From Candidatus Ferrigenium altingense (GTDB taxonomy: Bacteria; Pseudomonadota; Gammaproteobacteria; Burkholderiales; Gallionellaceae), in NCBI GenBank assembly GCA_020621985.1, contig JAHRYS010000007.1, positions 1 through 58,098 of the forward strand: a DNA stretch of 58,098 nucleotides, written 5' to 3'. Within the stretch, counting starts at the first letter, position 1. Each line of letters begins with the position of its first letter. The notes beneath the pieces are model-generated. The model saw nothing but the letters and a program-made list of their open reading frames with translations, was not told the DNA's origin and made no database searches. A program made the translations under genes and the position numbers. This document shows, in pieces, positions 50,001 to 58,098 of this stretch.

Positions 50001-50955
50001 GAGCAACCCTTCCCCCTTCTCCCTTCCCGACCCCTCGCTACGCTCTCCCCGCTTTGGCAAGGTCGCGGTGTTGTTCGGCGGCAAATCCGCCGAGCGCGAG
50101 GTGTCGCTGAAGAGCGGCGCGGCGGTATTGGCGGCGCTCAAGCGCAGCGGCGTGGATGCGCACGCGTTCGATCCCGCGACACAGAACTTGCAGGCCTTGC
50201 ATGACGAAGGCTACGAGTGCGCCTTCATCGCGCTGCACGGGCGCTTCGGCGAAGACGGCACGGTGCAGGGCGCGCTGGAATTGCTGGGCATTCCCTACAC
50301 CGGCAGCGGCGTGCTGGCCTCCGCGCTGGGCATGGACAAGTGGCGCACCAAGCTGGTGTGGCAGGCGGCAAACCTGCCCGTGCCGAATTACGCGCTGCTC
50401 GATGCGCACAGCGATTGGGCGGATGTCGTGCAACAGCTGGGCTTGCCGCTGTTCGTCAAGCCGGCCAACGAGGGTTCCAGCGTCGGCATCAGCAAGGTGA
50501 AAGCGGCCGGCGAATTGCGCGGCGCTTATCAGGCAGCCGCCAAGCACGATTCCCTGGTAATCGCGGAAAGCTTTATCGGCGGCGGCGAATACACCGTGGC
50601 GATCCTCGGCGAGCAGGCGTTGCCGGTGATCAAGATCGAACCGGCCAATGAGTTTTACGACTACGAGGCGAAATATCTGCGCGACGATACCCGTTACCTG
50701 TGCCCCTGCGGCCTGGGTGCGGCGCAGGAAGCCGAGATGCAGCGTCTGGCCAAACAGGCTTTCGCGCTGATCGGCGGGCAAGGCTGGGGGCGGGTGGATT
50801 TCCTGATGGACGAAACGGGCAAGCCCTATCTGCTGGAAGTGAACACCTCGCCGGGGATGACCGATCACAGCCTGGTGCCCATGGCGGCGCGTCAGGCCGG
50901 CATCAGTTTCGAGCAGCTGGTGCTGCGCGTATTGGAAATGGCGCATGTGGGATAA
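49993..50955 (+). CDS. ddlB: D-alanine:D-alanine ligase, with repeat-derived N-terminal insertion
   Basis: ATP-grasp ligase that makes D-Ala-D-Ala. 320 residues. [19 protein letters not shown] at the domain start, [29 protein letters not shown] and [15 protein letters not shown]. After MDK, 17 residues ([17 protein letters not shown], encoded by 50002-50052) interrupt the normal MDKFGKVAVL start; this DNA is a half-copy of the CCCTTCCCCC repeat. ATG 49993 overlaps the murB end by 8 bases. Confidence 0.96.
   Translation: MDKSNPSPFSLPDPSLRSPRFGKVAVLFGGKSAEREVSLKSGAAVLAALKRSGVDAHAFDPATQNLQALHDEGYECAFIALHGRFGEDGTVQGALELLGIPYTGSGVLASALGMDKWRTKLVWQAANLPVPNYALLDAHSDWADVVQQLGLPLFVKPANEGSSVGISKVKAAGELRGAYQAAAKHDSLVIAESFIGGGEYTVAILGEQALPVIKIEPANEFYDYEAKYLRDDTRYLCPCGLGAAQEAEMQRLAKQAFALIGGQGWGRVDFLMDETGKPYLLEVNTSPGMTDHSLVPMAARQAGISFEQLVLRVLEMAHVG
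50002..50052 (+). repeat. Polypyrimidine half-element inside ddlB
   Basis: CCCTTCCCCCTTCTCCCTTC followed by CCGACCCCTCGC; 51 bases, a multiple of three, between the MDK codons and the conserved FGKVAVL codons. It matches the pyrimidine arm of the element in murB, 0.4 kb upstream. Confidence 0.7.
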
Positions 50956-51649
50956 CGCGCCATTGCTGCGCAACATCACCAGTGCGCTGATCGGCTTCAG
51001 CGTGCTGGCGGTGTTGTGCGGCGCGGCTTATTACATCGTGCATCTGCCGGGATTGTTCCCGCTGCACAGCGTGCGCCTGAGTACGGTGCCGCAGCGGGTG
51101 GTTGCGCAGGAGGTGCTGGCGGTGGCGCGCAACGAGGTGAACGGTAACTTCTTCACCGTGGATATCGAGCGGCTGAGACAGTCGCTGGAAAAACTGCCGT
51201 GGGTGCGCAGCGTCACGATCCGCCGCGAATTCCCCGACCGGCTGGCGGTGCAGCTGGAAGAGCACCGGGCGTTGGCGCGCTGGAACGGCAGCGCGCTGGT
51301 GAATATGCAGGGCGAGGTGTTTAGCGCTTATACCGAGCAGATATTGCCTGATTTTATTGGCCAGAAAGATGATTCGGGTGAAGTTGCGCAGCGCTACGGC
51401 GAATTCAGCCGGCAACTCGCCGCGCTGAATTTGCAGGTGGCCCAGCTTGCGTTGTCGCCGCGCCATGCCTGGCAGTTGCGCCTGAGCAGCGGCATGGTGC
51501 TGGAGCTGGGGCGCGAAGAGATGCAGCAGCGCCTGGCGCGGTTTGTGGCGGTATACCCGTACAGCCTGGCGGCGCAGGCGGGTTCGGTGCGATATGTGGA
51601 TATGCGTTACCGCAACGGGTTTGCGGTGGGCGGCATGGTCAAAAGTTAA
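50945..51649 (+). CDS. ftsQ: Cell division protein FtsQ
   Basis: Bitopic inner-membrane division protein. 234 residues: a short cytoplasmic end ([13 protein letters not shown]), a membrane segment at about residues 14-35, then the POTRA domain ([19 protein letters not shown]) and the beta domain with [25 protein letters not shown] sequence. It overlaps ddlB by 11 bases and is followed 24 bp later by ftsA. Confidence 0.95.
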   Translation: MWDNAPLLRNITSALIGFSVLAVLCGAAYYIVHLPGLFPLHSVRLSTVPQRVVAQEVLAVARNEVNGNFFTVDIERLRQSLEKLPWVRSVTIRREFPDRLAVQLEEHRALARWNGSALVNMQGEVFSAYTEQILPDFIGQKDDSGEVAQRYGEFSRQLAALNLQVAQLALSPRHAWQLRLSSGMVLELGREEMQQRLARFVAVYPYSLAAQAGSVRYVDMRYRNGFAVGGMVKS

Positions 51650-51673
51650 TGGGTTGGCAGCGAGGTGTAAACG

Positions 51674-52909
51674 ATGAGCAGAAACAAGGAAACTAAAAAC
51701 CTGGTGGTCGGGCTGGACATCGGCACGTCCAAGATCGTGGCCATCGTCGGCGAGGTCAAGCCGGACGGCATGCTGGAGGTGATCGGCATGGGCATGCACG
51801 AATCCGACGGCATGAAGAAAGGCATGGTGGTCAACATTGAAGCCACGGTGGGCGCGATCCAGCGCGCGCTGGAAGAGGCCGAGCTGATGGCCGATTGCAA
51901 GATTCATGAGGTGCACACCGGCATCGCCGGCAGCCACATTCGCGGCATCAATTCGCGCGGCATGGTGAAGATCAAGGAGAAGGAGGTCGCGCCGACCGAC
52001 ATCGAAAGAGTGGTCGAAACCGCGAGCTCGATCAGCCTGCCGGGCGACCAGCAGATCCTGCATATCCTCGAACAGGAGTTCAGCATCGACGGCCAGGACG
52101 GCATCAAGAAGCCGCTCGGCATGAGCGGCATGCGCCTGGATGTCGAGGTGCATATCGTCAGCGGCGCGGTGGCGGCGGTGCAGAACATCATGAAGTGCAT
52201 CCACCGCTGCGGGCTGGAGGTCAACGAACTGATCCTGCAACCGCTGGCTTCGAGCAAGGCGGTGCTCGAAGAGGATGAAAAGGAACTGGGCGTGTGCCTC
52301 GTCGACATCGGCGGCGGCACCACCGACATCGCGGTGTTTACCGGCGGCGCGATCCGCCACACCGCGGTGATCCCGATCGCCGGCGACCAGATCACCAACG
52401 ACATCGCGATGGCGTTGCGCACCCCGACCCATGATGCCGAGGACATCAAGATCAAGCACGGCTGCGCGCTGCGCCAGCTGGCCGATGACGGCACGATCGA
52501 AGTGCCGGGCGTCGGCGAGCGCGGCCCGCGCATGCTGTCGCGGCAAACGCTGGCCGAGGTGATCGAGCCGCGCGTCGAGGAATTGTATTCGCTGGTGCAG
52601 CAGGAATTGCGCCGCAGCGGCTTCGAGGATTTGCTGTCGTCCGGCATCGTGATCACCGGCGGCAGCAGCGCCATGCAGGGCATGGTCGAACTGGGCGAAG
52701 AGATTTTCCATCTGCCGGTGCGCCTGGGTATTCCCAAATATGTGGGCGGATTGTCCGATGTGGTGAAGACGCCGCGCATGGCGACCGGCGTGGGGCTGTT
52801 GCTGTATGGCATGGAGCACTTCCAGCGCGATGAAGAGACGCGCAGGCAATCCGGCTCGTTTGGCGATGTGTTGGGGAAAATGAAGTCCTGGTTTCAGGGG
52901 AATTTTTAG
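51674..52909 (+). CDS. ftsA: Cell division protein FtsA
   Basis: Actin-like protein that tethers FtsZ to the membrane. 411 residues. NLVVGLDIGTSKIVAIVGE as phosphate 1, VDIGGGTTDIAVFTGG as phosphate 2, GIVITGGSSAMQGM as the adenosine motif, and an amphipathic C-terminus (LGKMKSWFQGNF) for membrane binding. The last 20 bases of the gene are duplicated directly after the stop. Confidence 0.97.
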   Translation: MSRNKETKNLVVGLDIGTSKIVAIVGEVKPDGMLEVIGMGMHESDGMKKGMVVNIEATVGAIQRALEEAELMADCKIHEVHTGIAGSHIRGINSRGMVKIKEKEVAPTDIERVVETASSISLPGDQQILHILEQEFSIDGQDGIKKPLGMSGMRLDVEVHIVSGAVAAVQNIMKCIHRCGLEVNELILQPLASSKAVLEEDEKELGVCLVDIGGGTTDIAVFTGGAIRHTAVIPIAGDQITNDIAMALRTPTHDAEDIKIKHGCALRQLADDGTIEVPGVGERGPRMLSRQTLAEVIEPRVEELYSLVQQELRRSGFEDLLSSGIVITGGSSAMQGMVELGEEIFHLPVRLGIPKYVGGLSDVVKTPRMATGVGLLLYGMEHFQRDEETRRQSGSFGDVLGKMKSWFQGNF

Positions 52910-52929
52910 GGTTTCAGGGAAATTTTTAG
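52890..52929 (+). repeat. 20-base tandem duplication at the ftsA end
   Basis: GGTTTCAGGGGAATTTTTAG (52890-52909) is followed at once by GGTTTCAGGGAAATTTTTAG. One mismatch. The first copy contains the ftsA stop codon. Confidence 0.9.
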
Positions 52930-52995
52930 CGGTTTTGCAGGTTGGCGGTTCAGGGCTCAGGGGCAAGTTTGAAGTAATTTTTTAAGGAGACGACG

Positions 52996-54168
52996 ATGTT
53001 TGAAATCATGGAAGCACAAACGCAGGATGCGGTGATCAAGGTGATCGGGGTGGGCGGCTGCGGCGGAAATGCCGTGGATCATATGATCGAGCAAGGCGTG
53101 CAGGGGGTCGAGTTCATCGTCATCAACACCGATGCGCAGGCGCTCAAACGCAGCAAGGCGCGCACCCAGCTGCAGATCGGCGCAAACATCACCAAGGGTC
53201 TGGGCGCGGGCGCCAAGCCGTCGGTCGGGCAGGCGGCTGCCGAGGAAGATCGCGAGCGCATCAAGGAGATGATCGGCGGCGCAAACATGATCTTCATCAC
53301 CGCCGGCATGGGCGGCGGAACCGGTACCGGCGCCGCGCCGATCGTCGCGCAAATCGCCCGCGAACTGGATATCCTGACCGTGGCCGTGGTCACCAAGCCG
53401 TTCGCTTACGAAGGCAACCGGATGCGTTTCGCCAAGGCCGGTATCGAGGCGCTGCATGAGCATGTCGATTCGCTGATCATCGTGCCGAATTCCAAATTGA
53501 TGGAGGTGCTGGGCAACGACGTCACCCTGCCGGAAGCCTTCAGGGCCGCCAACGGTGTGCTGCAGGGCGCGGTGGCGGGGATCGCCGAAGTGATCAACGT
53601 GCCGGGCCTGATCAACGTGGACTTTGCGGATGTGAAAACCGTAATGTCGGAAAACGGCATGGCGATGATGGGTTCCGCGATTGCCTCCGGCCCGGATCGT
53701 GCACGGGTTGCCGCCGAACGCGCGATCGCCAGCCCGTTGCTGGAAGACGTGGACATGTCCGGCGCGCGCGGCGTGCTGGTGAACATCACCTCGTCCAGCA
53801 ACCTGAAACTGAAGGAGCTGGAAGAGGTGATGGAATGCGTGCAGTTCGCAGCGGAAGAAGCGACGGTGATCGTCGGCTCGGTGTTCGATGAAAACATGGG
53901 CGAAGAGTTGCGCGTGACCGTCGTGGCGACCGGGCTGGGTGCGCCGCGCCTCGCCAAGCAAAAGCCGGAAATGGTTTACCGGAGCGAAGAAACCTACCAG
54001 CGCACCGGCACGCACGACGAGCCGATTGCCAACAGCGGCGTCAATTACACCGAACTGGACACGCCTGCCGTGATGCGCCGTGGCCGCAGGGAAACCATCG
54101 ATGCGATGGAAAAATCCGGCATGGATACGCTGGATATCCCGTCCTTTCTGCGCAAGCAGGCGGACTGA
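52996..54168 (+). CDS. ftsZ: Cell division protein FtsZ
   Basis: Tubulin-like GTPase that forms the division ring. 390 residues. IKVIGVGGCGGNAVDHMI, the GTP signature GMGGGTGTGAAP, the NVPGLINVDFADVK region with catalytic Asp residues, and the C-terminal partner-binding peptide LDIPSFLRKQAD. AAGGAG lies just before the ATG. The 86-bp gap after ftsA contains the short duplication. Confidence 0.98.
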   Translation: MFEIMEAQTQDAVIKVIGVGGCGGNAVDHMIEQGVQGVEFIVINTDAQALKRSKARTQLQIGANITKGLGAGAKPSVGQAAAEEDRERIKEMIGGANMIFITAGMGGGTGTGAAPIVAQIARELDILTVAVVTKPFAYEGNRMRFAKAGIEALHEHVDSLIIVPNSKLMEVLGNDVTLPEAFRAANGVLQGAVAGIAEVINVPGLINVDFADVKTVMSENGMAMMGSAIASGPDRARVAAERAIASPLLEDVDMSGARGVLVNITSSSNLKLKELEEVMECVQFAAEEATVIVGSVFDENMGEELRVTVVATGLGAPRLAKQKPEMVYRSEETYQRTGTHDEPIANSGVNYTELDTPAVMRRGRRETIDAMEKSGMDTLDIPSFLRKQAD

Positions 54169-54275
54169 TACCTGGGGAGTGGTGAGTAAAGGCCAAGGCG
54201 CAAGACCGGACTCGGACATCGGGCCGATAGTGTGCTGTGGTAAAATTTGCCATGTTTTCAGTTCGCCAGACGCCA

Positions 54276-55187
54276 ATGGTTAAGCAACGCACTTTGAAAA
54301 GCTCCGTCAGCGTGACGGGCGTCGGCTTGCACAGCGGCGAAAAAGTCACGCTCGGCCTGCGCCCCGCCCCGGCCAACACCGGCATCGTATTCCGCCGCGT
54401 GGATGTAAAACCGGCCGAGGAGATTCGCGCGCGTGCCGAGATGGTGCATGACACGCGCCTGTCCACCTGCATGGAACAGAATGGCGTGCGTGTCGCCACC
54501 ATCGAGCACCTGATGTCGGCGCTGGCCGGCCTGGGTGTGGACAACGCCTACATCGACCTGGACAGCGCGGAAGTGCCGATCATGGACGGCAGCGCCGGAA
54601 CCTTCGTCTTCCTGCTGCAATCGGCGGGCATCGCCGAGCAATCCGCCGCCAAAAAATTCATCCGCGTGAAAAAAACCGTCGAGGTGAAACAGGGCGACAA
54701 GTGGGTGCGCTTCGAGCCCTATCACGGCTACCGGTTGACCTTCACCATCAACTTCGCCCACCCGGTGTTTGCCGATGCCAAGCAGCATGTGGTGGTCGAT
54801 CTGGGCGAAGAATCCTACGTGCGCGACATCAGCCGCGCGCGCACCTTCGGTTTCATGCAGGACGTCGAAAACATGCGCGCGCAGGGGCTGGCGCTGGGCG
54901 GCAGCCTGGACAACGCCATCGTGATGGACGACTACCGCGTGCTGAATGCCGACGGGCTGCGTTTCGAGGATGAGTTCGTCAAGCACAAGGTGCTCGACGC
55001 GATCGGCGATCTCTACCTGCTGGGCCATCCGCTGATCGGCGCGTTCTCCGGCTTCAAATCCGGCCATGCCCTGAACAACGCCCTGCTGCGCGCGCTGCTC
55101 GCCGACGAGCAAGCCTGGGAGTTCGTCACGTTCGACAGCGTGGAAGACGCGCCGGCGTTCCTGCGGCTGCAACTGCAAACCGCCTGA
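54276..55187 (+). CDS. lpxC: UDP-3-O-acyl-N-acetylglucosamine deacetylase
   Basis: Zinc enzyme for the committed step of lipid A synthesis. 303 residues from ATG 54276 ([20 protein letters not shown]), near the 305 of E. coli; ATG 54252 and GTG 54237 are alternatives and no start has a good ribosome site. Zinc and catalytic residues: [22 protein letters not shown] and [21 protein letters not shown] at 54237-54245 could be an extended -10 for a separate promoter. Its position after ftsZ is standard. Confidence 0.95.
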   Translation: MVKQRTLKSSVSVTGVGLHSGEKVTLGLRPAPANTGIVFRRVDVKPAEEIRARAEMVHDTRLSTCMEQNGVRVATIEHLMSALAGLGVDNAYIDLDSAEVPIMDGSAGTFVFLLQSAGIAEQSAAKKFIRVKKTVEVKQGDKWVRFEPYHGYRLTFTINFAHPVFADAKQHVVVDLGEESYVRDISRARTFGFMQDVENMRAQGLALGGSLDNAIVMDDYRVLNADGLRFEDEFVKHKVLDAIGDLYLLGHPLIGAFSGFKSGHALNNALLRALLADEQAWEFVTFDSVEDAPAFLRLQLQTA

Positions 55188-55211
55188 CCCCAGCGTGAAA
55201 ACGGCGGGCAT

Positions 55212-55412
55212 GTGCTGATCCTGCGTTTATTCCTGATACTGGTCACGTTGCTGCTGGTCCTGAGCGGCGGGATGTATGTCTTCACGCGCGATCGCCGCTA
55301 CCTGAAATTCGCCTGGCAGATCCTGCGCTTCGCCGCGGTGCTGCTGTTGCTCTTCGCCGTGCTGTTCGTGCTGGAACGCTACGTGCTGACCGGCTGGCGG
55401 GTATTGCTTTAA
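55212..55412 (+). CDS. Small two-helix membrane protein, unknown
   Basis: A 66-residue hydrophobic protein. Two membrane segments (LRLFLILVTLLLVLSGGMYV and FAAVLLLLFAVLFVLERYV) are linked by a short basic loop FTRDRRYLKFAWQ. The start GTG 55212 lies 24 bases after lpxC. I do not recognise the family beyond its look as a small membrane protein that often follows lpxC in related bacteria. It is probably cotranscribed with lpxC and the next gene (16 bp away). Confidence 0.65.
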   Translation: MLILRLFLILVTLLLVLSGGMYVFTRDRRYLKFAWQILRFAAVLLLLFAVLFVLERYVLTGWRVLL

Positions 55413-55428
55413 CCGGGTAAGGAATCCT

Positions 55429-57063
55429 ATGCCGATCATCGTTCGCAAAGGTTTTAGTTTCGCCAGCCAGCTGTCCGCCTGCGGGCTTGCGGCGCTTTGC
55501 ATCGTCGCCGCACTTTGCGCGGCCCCCATCGCCGCAGCCGAACCGCAAGCCATCCAGGCCCAAGGCACACCTGCCGCAAAAAAGAAAATTGCGCTCGTCC
55601 AGTTCGATGTCGCCAACACGCAGCATGTCGACGACATCAGCAACATTTATGACGGGCTCCCGCTGGCGCTTGCCAGCCGGCTGGAAGCAAGCGGGGAATT
55701 TTTGCCCGTTTATGCCGGACGCTCGATCCCGGCAGAGGCGGGCGCGCCGCAGCGCGAGGCCGTTATGCAAATTGCCGGAGAAGCCGGCGCGCAATTCCTG
55801 ATCTCCGGCATGGTGGTGAGTGCGGGGACAAGCCGGGAAAAAGGCTACCTCGGGACATCCATCGGCGGATATGCGAAAAGGCATATCGAGGTCGAGCTTG
55901 CTGTCTACGACGGGCTCACCGGCGCGCGCCTGCTGCTGCGCCGCCTCGACGAACAGGCGCAGGGCGATGTGAGGGTGGGCAACGACAAGCCGTTCGGCAG
56001 CAGCATTTTCTTTGAAACGGAACTGGGGCAGGCGACAAACCGGTTGCTCGATGTTGCCGTCAAGGACATCCGCGCGGCATTGGAAAACGCGCCGTTTTCC
56101 GCGCATATCATCCGGGTTGAAGGGAAAAAGGTCTTTCTCGATGCGGGCAGCGAGTCGCTGCTGAAACCCGGCGATCAACTCGTCGTTTACGCCAGGGACG
56201 CAACCCCGGTCGTCGGGCTGAAGGGGGCGGTGCTCGGCGCCACGGTTCGCGCGGCGGATACGGTTACCCTGACCCAGGTTCAGCCGCAGTTCTCCAGCGG
56301 CGAATTGTCGGATGACGCGGCGAAACTCGGGATCAAAGCGGGCAACCTCGCGAGCATCGACCCGGCCGAACAGCGCAACCTGATGGCGAAGCAAAGGGCC
56401 GAACGGCAAGCCAAAGAAGAAGCGGAGCGGGTGAAAGCGGAGCAAGCCGCACAGGCAGAAGCGGCGCGGGTGAAAGCGGAACAGGCCGCCCAAGCCGAAG
56501 CCGCCCGGATCAAGGCGGAGAAAATAGCGGCAGCGCAAGCCAAGGCGGCCAAACTGAAAGCCGCGCAGGAAGCCCGTGCCTCCCGGCTCAGCGCGGCGCA
56601 GGAAGCCCGTGTCAGGGAAATAGCGCAGGCGGCGCATGCTGCCGACAGAGCCAGGCGGGAAGCGGCCAAGGCCGAAGCGGCGCGCATCAAGGCCGAGAAA
56701 AAGGCGCAGGACAAAGCGGAGGCCAAGGCAGAAGCAGATCGGGCCAAGGCGGAAAAGGAAGCGCAGGCCGATGCAAATGCCAAGGTTGCCGCCGCTTCGG
56801 CGGCGCAGCAAACTGCTGCAACACCGCAGGCTGCCGCGTCCGGCGTGGCGAAAACAAAAACCGAGGCGGCAGCAGCACCAAAACCCGCCAAGGAAAAAAC
56901 AACACAAAAAAGCCCAGCCAAAATGGAAGTGCGAGCTGTCGCGATAGAAGATTGGGAGCGGGCGGCAGCGGAAGCTGAAGCGGCGAAGGCAGCGGCGTCA
57001 AGCGTGCCGCCGGAGCAGAAGAAGCCTGGGGTGCCGTTGAAGCTGAAGCAGATCAAGCCTTAG
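55429..57063 (+). CDS. Periplasmic FlgT-like protein with TolA-like helical tail
   Basis: A 544-residue exported protein. Signal peptide (about residues 1-37, ending PIAAAEP). Residues 50-195 resemble the FlgT middle domain (KKIALVQFDVANTQHVDD, QFLISGMVVSAG, HIEVELAVYDGLTGARLL), and 200-305 the FlgT C-terminal domain (VEGKKVFLDAGSESLLKPGD). From about 310 to 520 the chain is Ala, Lys and Glu with 12-residue repeats (VKAEQAAQAEAAR twice), a long coiled coil like TolA. It ends KPGVPLKLKQIKP. FlgT is a flagellar outer-membrane-ring protein, but there are no flagellar genes here and FlgT lacks such a tail, so the role is open. Confidence 0.7.
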   Translation: MPIIVRKGFSFASQLSACGLAALCIVAALCAAPIAAAEPQAIQAQGTPAAKKKIALVQFDVANTQHVDDISNIYDGLPLALASRLEASGEFLPVYAGRSIPAEAGAPQREAVMQIAGEAGAQFLISGMVVSAGTSREKGYLGTSIGGYAKRHIEVELAVYDGLTGARLLLRRLDEQAQGDVRVGNDKPFGSSIFFETELGQATNRLLDVAVKDIRAALENAPFSAHIIRVEGKKVFLDAGSESLLKPGDQLVVYARDATPVVGLKGAVLGATVRAADTVTLTQVQPQFSSGELSDDAAKLGIKAGNLASIDPAEQRNLMAKQRAERQAKEEAERVKAEQAAQAEAARVKAEQAAQAEAARIKAEKIAAAQAKAAKLKAAQEARASRLSAAQEARVREIAQAAHAADRARREAAKAEAARIKAEKKAQDKAEAKAEADRAKAEKEAQADANAKVAAASAAQQTAATPQAAASGVAKTKTEAAAAPKPAKEKTTQKSPAKMEVRAVAIEDWERAAAEAEAAKAAASSVPPEQKKPGVPLKLKQIKP

Positions 57064-57070
57064 GAAATGC

Positions 57071-57118
57071 GATTCAATCCGTTCGTGGTGAGGTATCGAA
57101 CCATGAGCGGATTGAATC
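57071..57118. repeat. Perfect 11-bp inverted repeat after the FlgT-like gene
   Basis: GATTCAATCCG (57071-57081) and CGGATTGAATC (57108-57118) are exact inverted complements around 26 bases that contain GTTCG...CGAAC. It is 8 bases after the stop codon and 30 bases before a terminator. Confidence 0.8.
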
Positions 57119-57147
57119 CGTACTTGCGAGCCAGCAAGGGGTATAGG

Positions 57148-57180
57148 TCGGCACCTTTTCGAAGGTGCCGATTGTTTTTT
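57148..57180 (+). terminator. Strong intrinsic terminator
   Basis: Perfect 10-bp stem TCGGCACCTT / AAGGTGCCGA with a TTCG tetraloop, followed by TTGTTTTTT. It would end transcription from the lpxC end of the cell-wall cluster. Confidence 0.93.
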
Positions 57181-57371
57181 GGTCTGCGCGGGGATGCAGT
57201 GCAGGGAGATGCGGAGCGCAACGGATAGTTGAACTGTTCCAAAGCGGATGCAGGTGAATTGCAGGGATGTGCCATAAGGAGACATTCGCACCCGCCCGTA
57301 CTATTATGCATATGCGGACAGACAAAATTGAGGGCATTCTAATGAATCAATTGGTTATCGAAAATATGCAC

Positions 57372-57425
57372 GCCCAATTATTATCAATAATACGGACCGG
57401 TGCGTCCGTCTAATAACTGTTGGGC
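57372..57425 (+). other. attC site (cassette 5' boundary)
   Basis: GCCCAAT (57372) and GTTGGGC (57419-57425, perfect GTTRRRY) form the outer ends. Inside, TTATTA pairs with TAATAA and ACGGAC with GTCCGT around CGGTGC. Paired arms with extra bases on one side, 54 bases in all, are what an integron attC looks like. The 191 bases between the terminator and this site hold no gene I can support. Confidence 0.65.
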
Positions 57426-57434
57426 ATCATAATC

Positions 57435-57971
57435 ATGAATCTCGATTCCATTGTTTGGGGCTTATCTATTGCTGGCTTTAGCTCGGTCGGCGCGTATTTT
57501 CTCGTCCAGGCCTTAGTCAAGTCTGGGATTGAGAAAGCAGTCGAACATAATTTCAGCAAAAAGTTGGAGGGCCAGAAAACCTCCCTCAAAAAGTCAGAGG
57601 TATATTTCACCCAGCAGCTTGAAGCACTTTCACACTTGCGCACACTACTTCGAAAAATGCTTCCGCGAAGAAGCCACCCGGACATGGAGTGGGATGAAGC
57701 ATGTGAGGGAATTGCTGAGGGCTTCTCTAAACATGAAGAGGCGTTAGAGGAGTTTCTCTGTCGTTATGAGGCTGTATTGCCAAAGACCGTCTCATCCGAA
57801 GTCCAAAATGCAATTAGCTGTGCCAGTGATGGGACTTTCGAGTTTGTATGGAACTCCCAACGCAAGGATGTTGAACCAACTTCCGCAGCGATTAAATCTG
57901 CCGGAGCACTATATGAGCATGTTCAGAGTGCCATTGAGCATCTGCAAGCTCATGTTGATTTACAAGTCTGA
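57435..57971 (+). CDS. Cassette-borne membrane-anchored coiled-coil protein, unknown
   Basis: A 178-residue protein. Residues 5-27 are one membrane segment (IVWGLSIAGFSSVGAYFLVQ) followed by KSGIEKAVEHNFSKKLEGQ and a charged helical region, probably coiled coil and facing the cytoplasm. No known domain is recognised. ATG 57435 lies 9 bases after the GTTGGGC end of the attC site, and the stop is 18 bases before the next attC-like site, the normal layout of an integron gene cassette. Base composition is clearly more AT-rich than the cell-wall cluster. Similar-looking cassette and defence proteins exist, but function is unknown. Confidence 0.7.
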   Translation: MNLDSIVWGLSIAGFSSVGAYFLVQALVKSGIEKAVEHNFSKKLEGQKTSLKKSEVYFTQQLEALSHLRTLLRKMLPRRSHPDMEWDEACEGIAEGFSKHEEALEEFLCRYEAVLPKTVSSEVQNAISCASDGTFEFVWNSQRKDVEPTSAAIKSAGALYEHVQSAIEHLQAHVDLQV

Positions 57972-57989
57972 GCAAATTGATATGCAAAC

Positions 57990-58052
57990 GCCCAACCCGG
58001 CAGTCAAGAGGGACTGCGCAAAAGCGCGCAGCCCCTTACTTTTACGTTGACG
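57990..58052 (+). other. attC-like site (cassette 3' boundary)
   Basis: GCCCAAC (57990-57996, perfect RYYYAAC) starts the site; GGG-A-CTGCGC pairs with GCGCAG-CCC around a short loop, leaving an extra A as expected in attC; GTCAAG faces CTTAC; the end is ACGTTGACG, a degenerate GTTRRRY. 63 bases. Shares AACCCGGCAGTCAA with the site at 1916. The remaining 46 bases of the window show nothing. Confidence 0.7.
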
Positions 58053-58098
58053 CTGTAGAAAAACCCATTTCAGCCGATTTTCCAGCCAAGTTTTTCTC

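Overview
The window is 58 kb of GC-rich chromosome from a Gram-negative bacterium. Gene content and order (a complete mraZ-to-lpxC division and cell-wall cluster, hemA-prfA-prmC, a split glycine cleavage P protein, polyphosphate genes, a FecI/FecR/TonB-receptor set) fit a betaproteobacterium, probably of the Nitrosomonadales (Gallionellaceae-like). The taxon is an inference from layout; there is no rRNA, tRNA or phage gene in the window.

Left part (1-12.6 kb): the 3' end of apaH is followed by a DUF4365 nuclease-like gene that sits like an integron gene cassette between attC-like sequences. Next come a small lipoprotein, a PfkB-family sugar/nucleoside kinase, an amino-acid permease, a P-type cation ATPase, a second glycine-zipper lipoprotein, and a cell-surface signalling set: ECF sigma factor, FecR anti-sigma regulator and a TonB-dependent receptor with an N-terminal signalling domain. 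That receptor and a second one at 25.4-27.7 kb both carry the CxxxM and HxM pair described for the copper receptor OprC.

Middle part (12.6-35.8 kb): a minus-strand glycine cleavage operon gcvT-gcvH-gcvPA-tpx-gcvPB lies under a tandem glycine riboswitch, with a thiol peroxidase gene between the two P-protein subunits. Then follow hemA-prfA-prmC, an orphan ParA-like ATPase, a TPP riboswitch with thiC, uppP, an iron-trafficking protein, a polyphosphate module (ppk1, a basic small protein, sixA, a two-domain polyphosphate:AMP phosphotransferase), pyrC with a DUF2288 gene, the RNase P RNA and a DHH phosphoesterase.

Right part (36-57 kb): mraZ, rsmH, ftsL, ftsI, murE, murF, mraY, murD, ftsW, murG, murC, murB, ddlB, ftsQ, ftsA, ftsZ, lpxC, mostly overlapping or closely spaced. 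A sigma70-type promoter overlaps four MraZ boxes spaced exactly 10 bp. After lpxC come a small membrane protein and a FlgT-like periplasmic protein with a TolA-like helical tail. The window ends in a second attC-bounded cassette with a small membrane-anchored coiled-coil protein.

The most unusual pattern is a set of dispersed imperfect hairpin elements built from short-period purine/pyrimidine motifs. They lie between genes (14.1, 16.1, 32.6, 43.6, 46.3 and 47.5 kb). Members or half-members are also inside reading frames without breaking them (prmC, murF C-terminus, murB, ddlB N-terminus), adding low-complexity peptides to essential enzymes. With the two cassette sites at the window ends, this suggests a genome with active or formerly active small mobile repeats and integron recombination.
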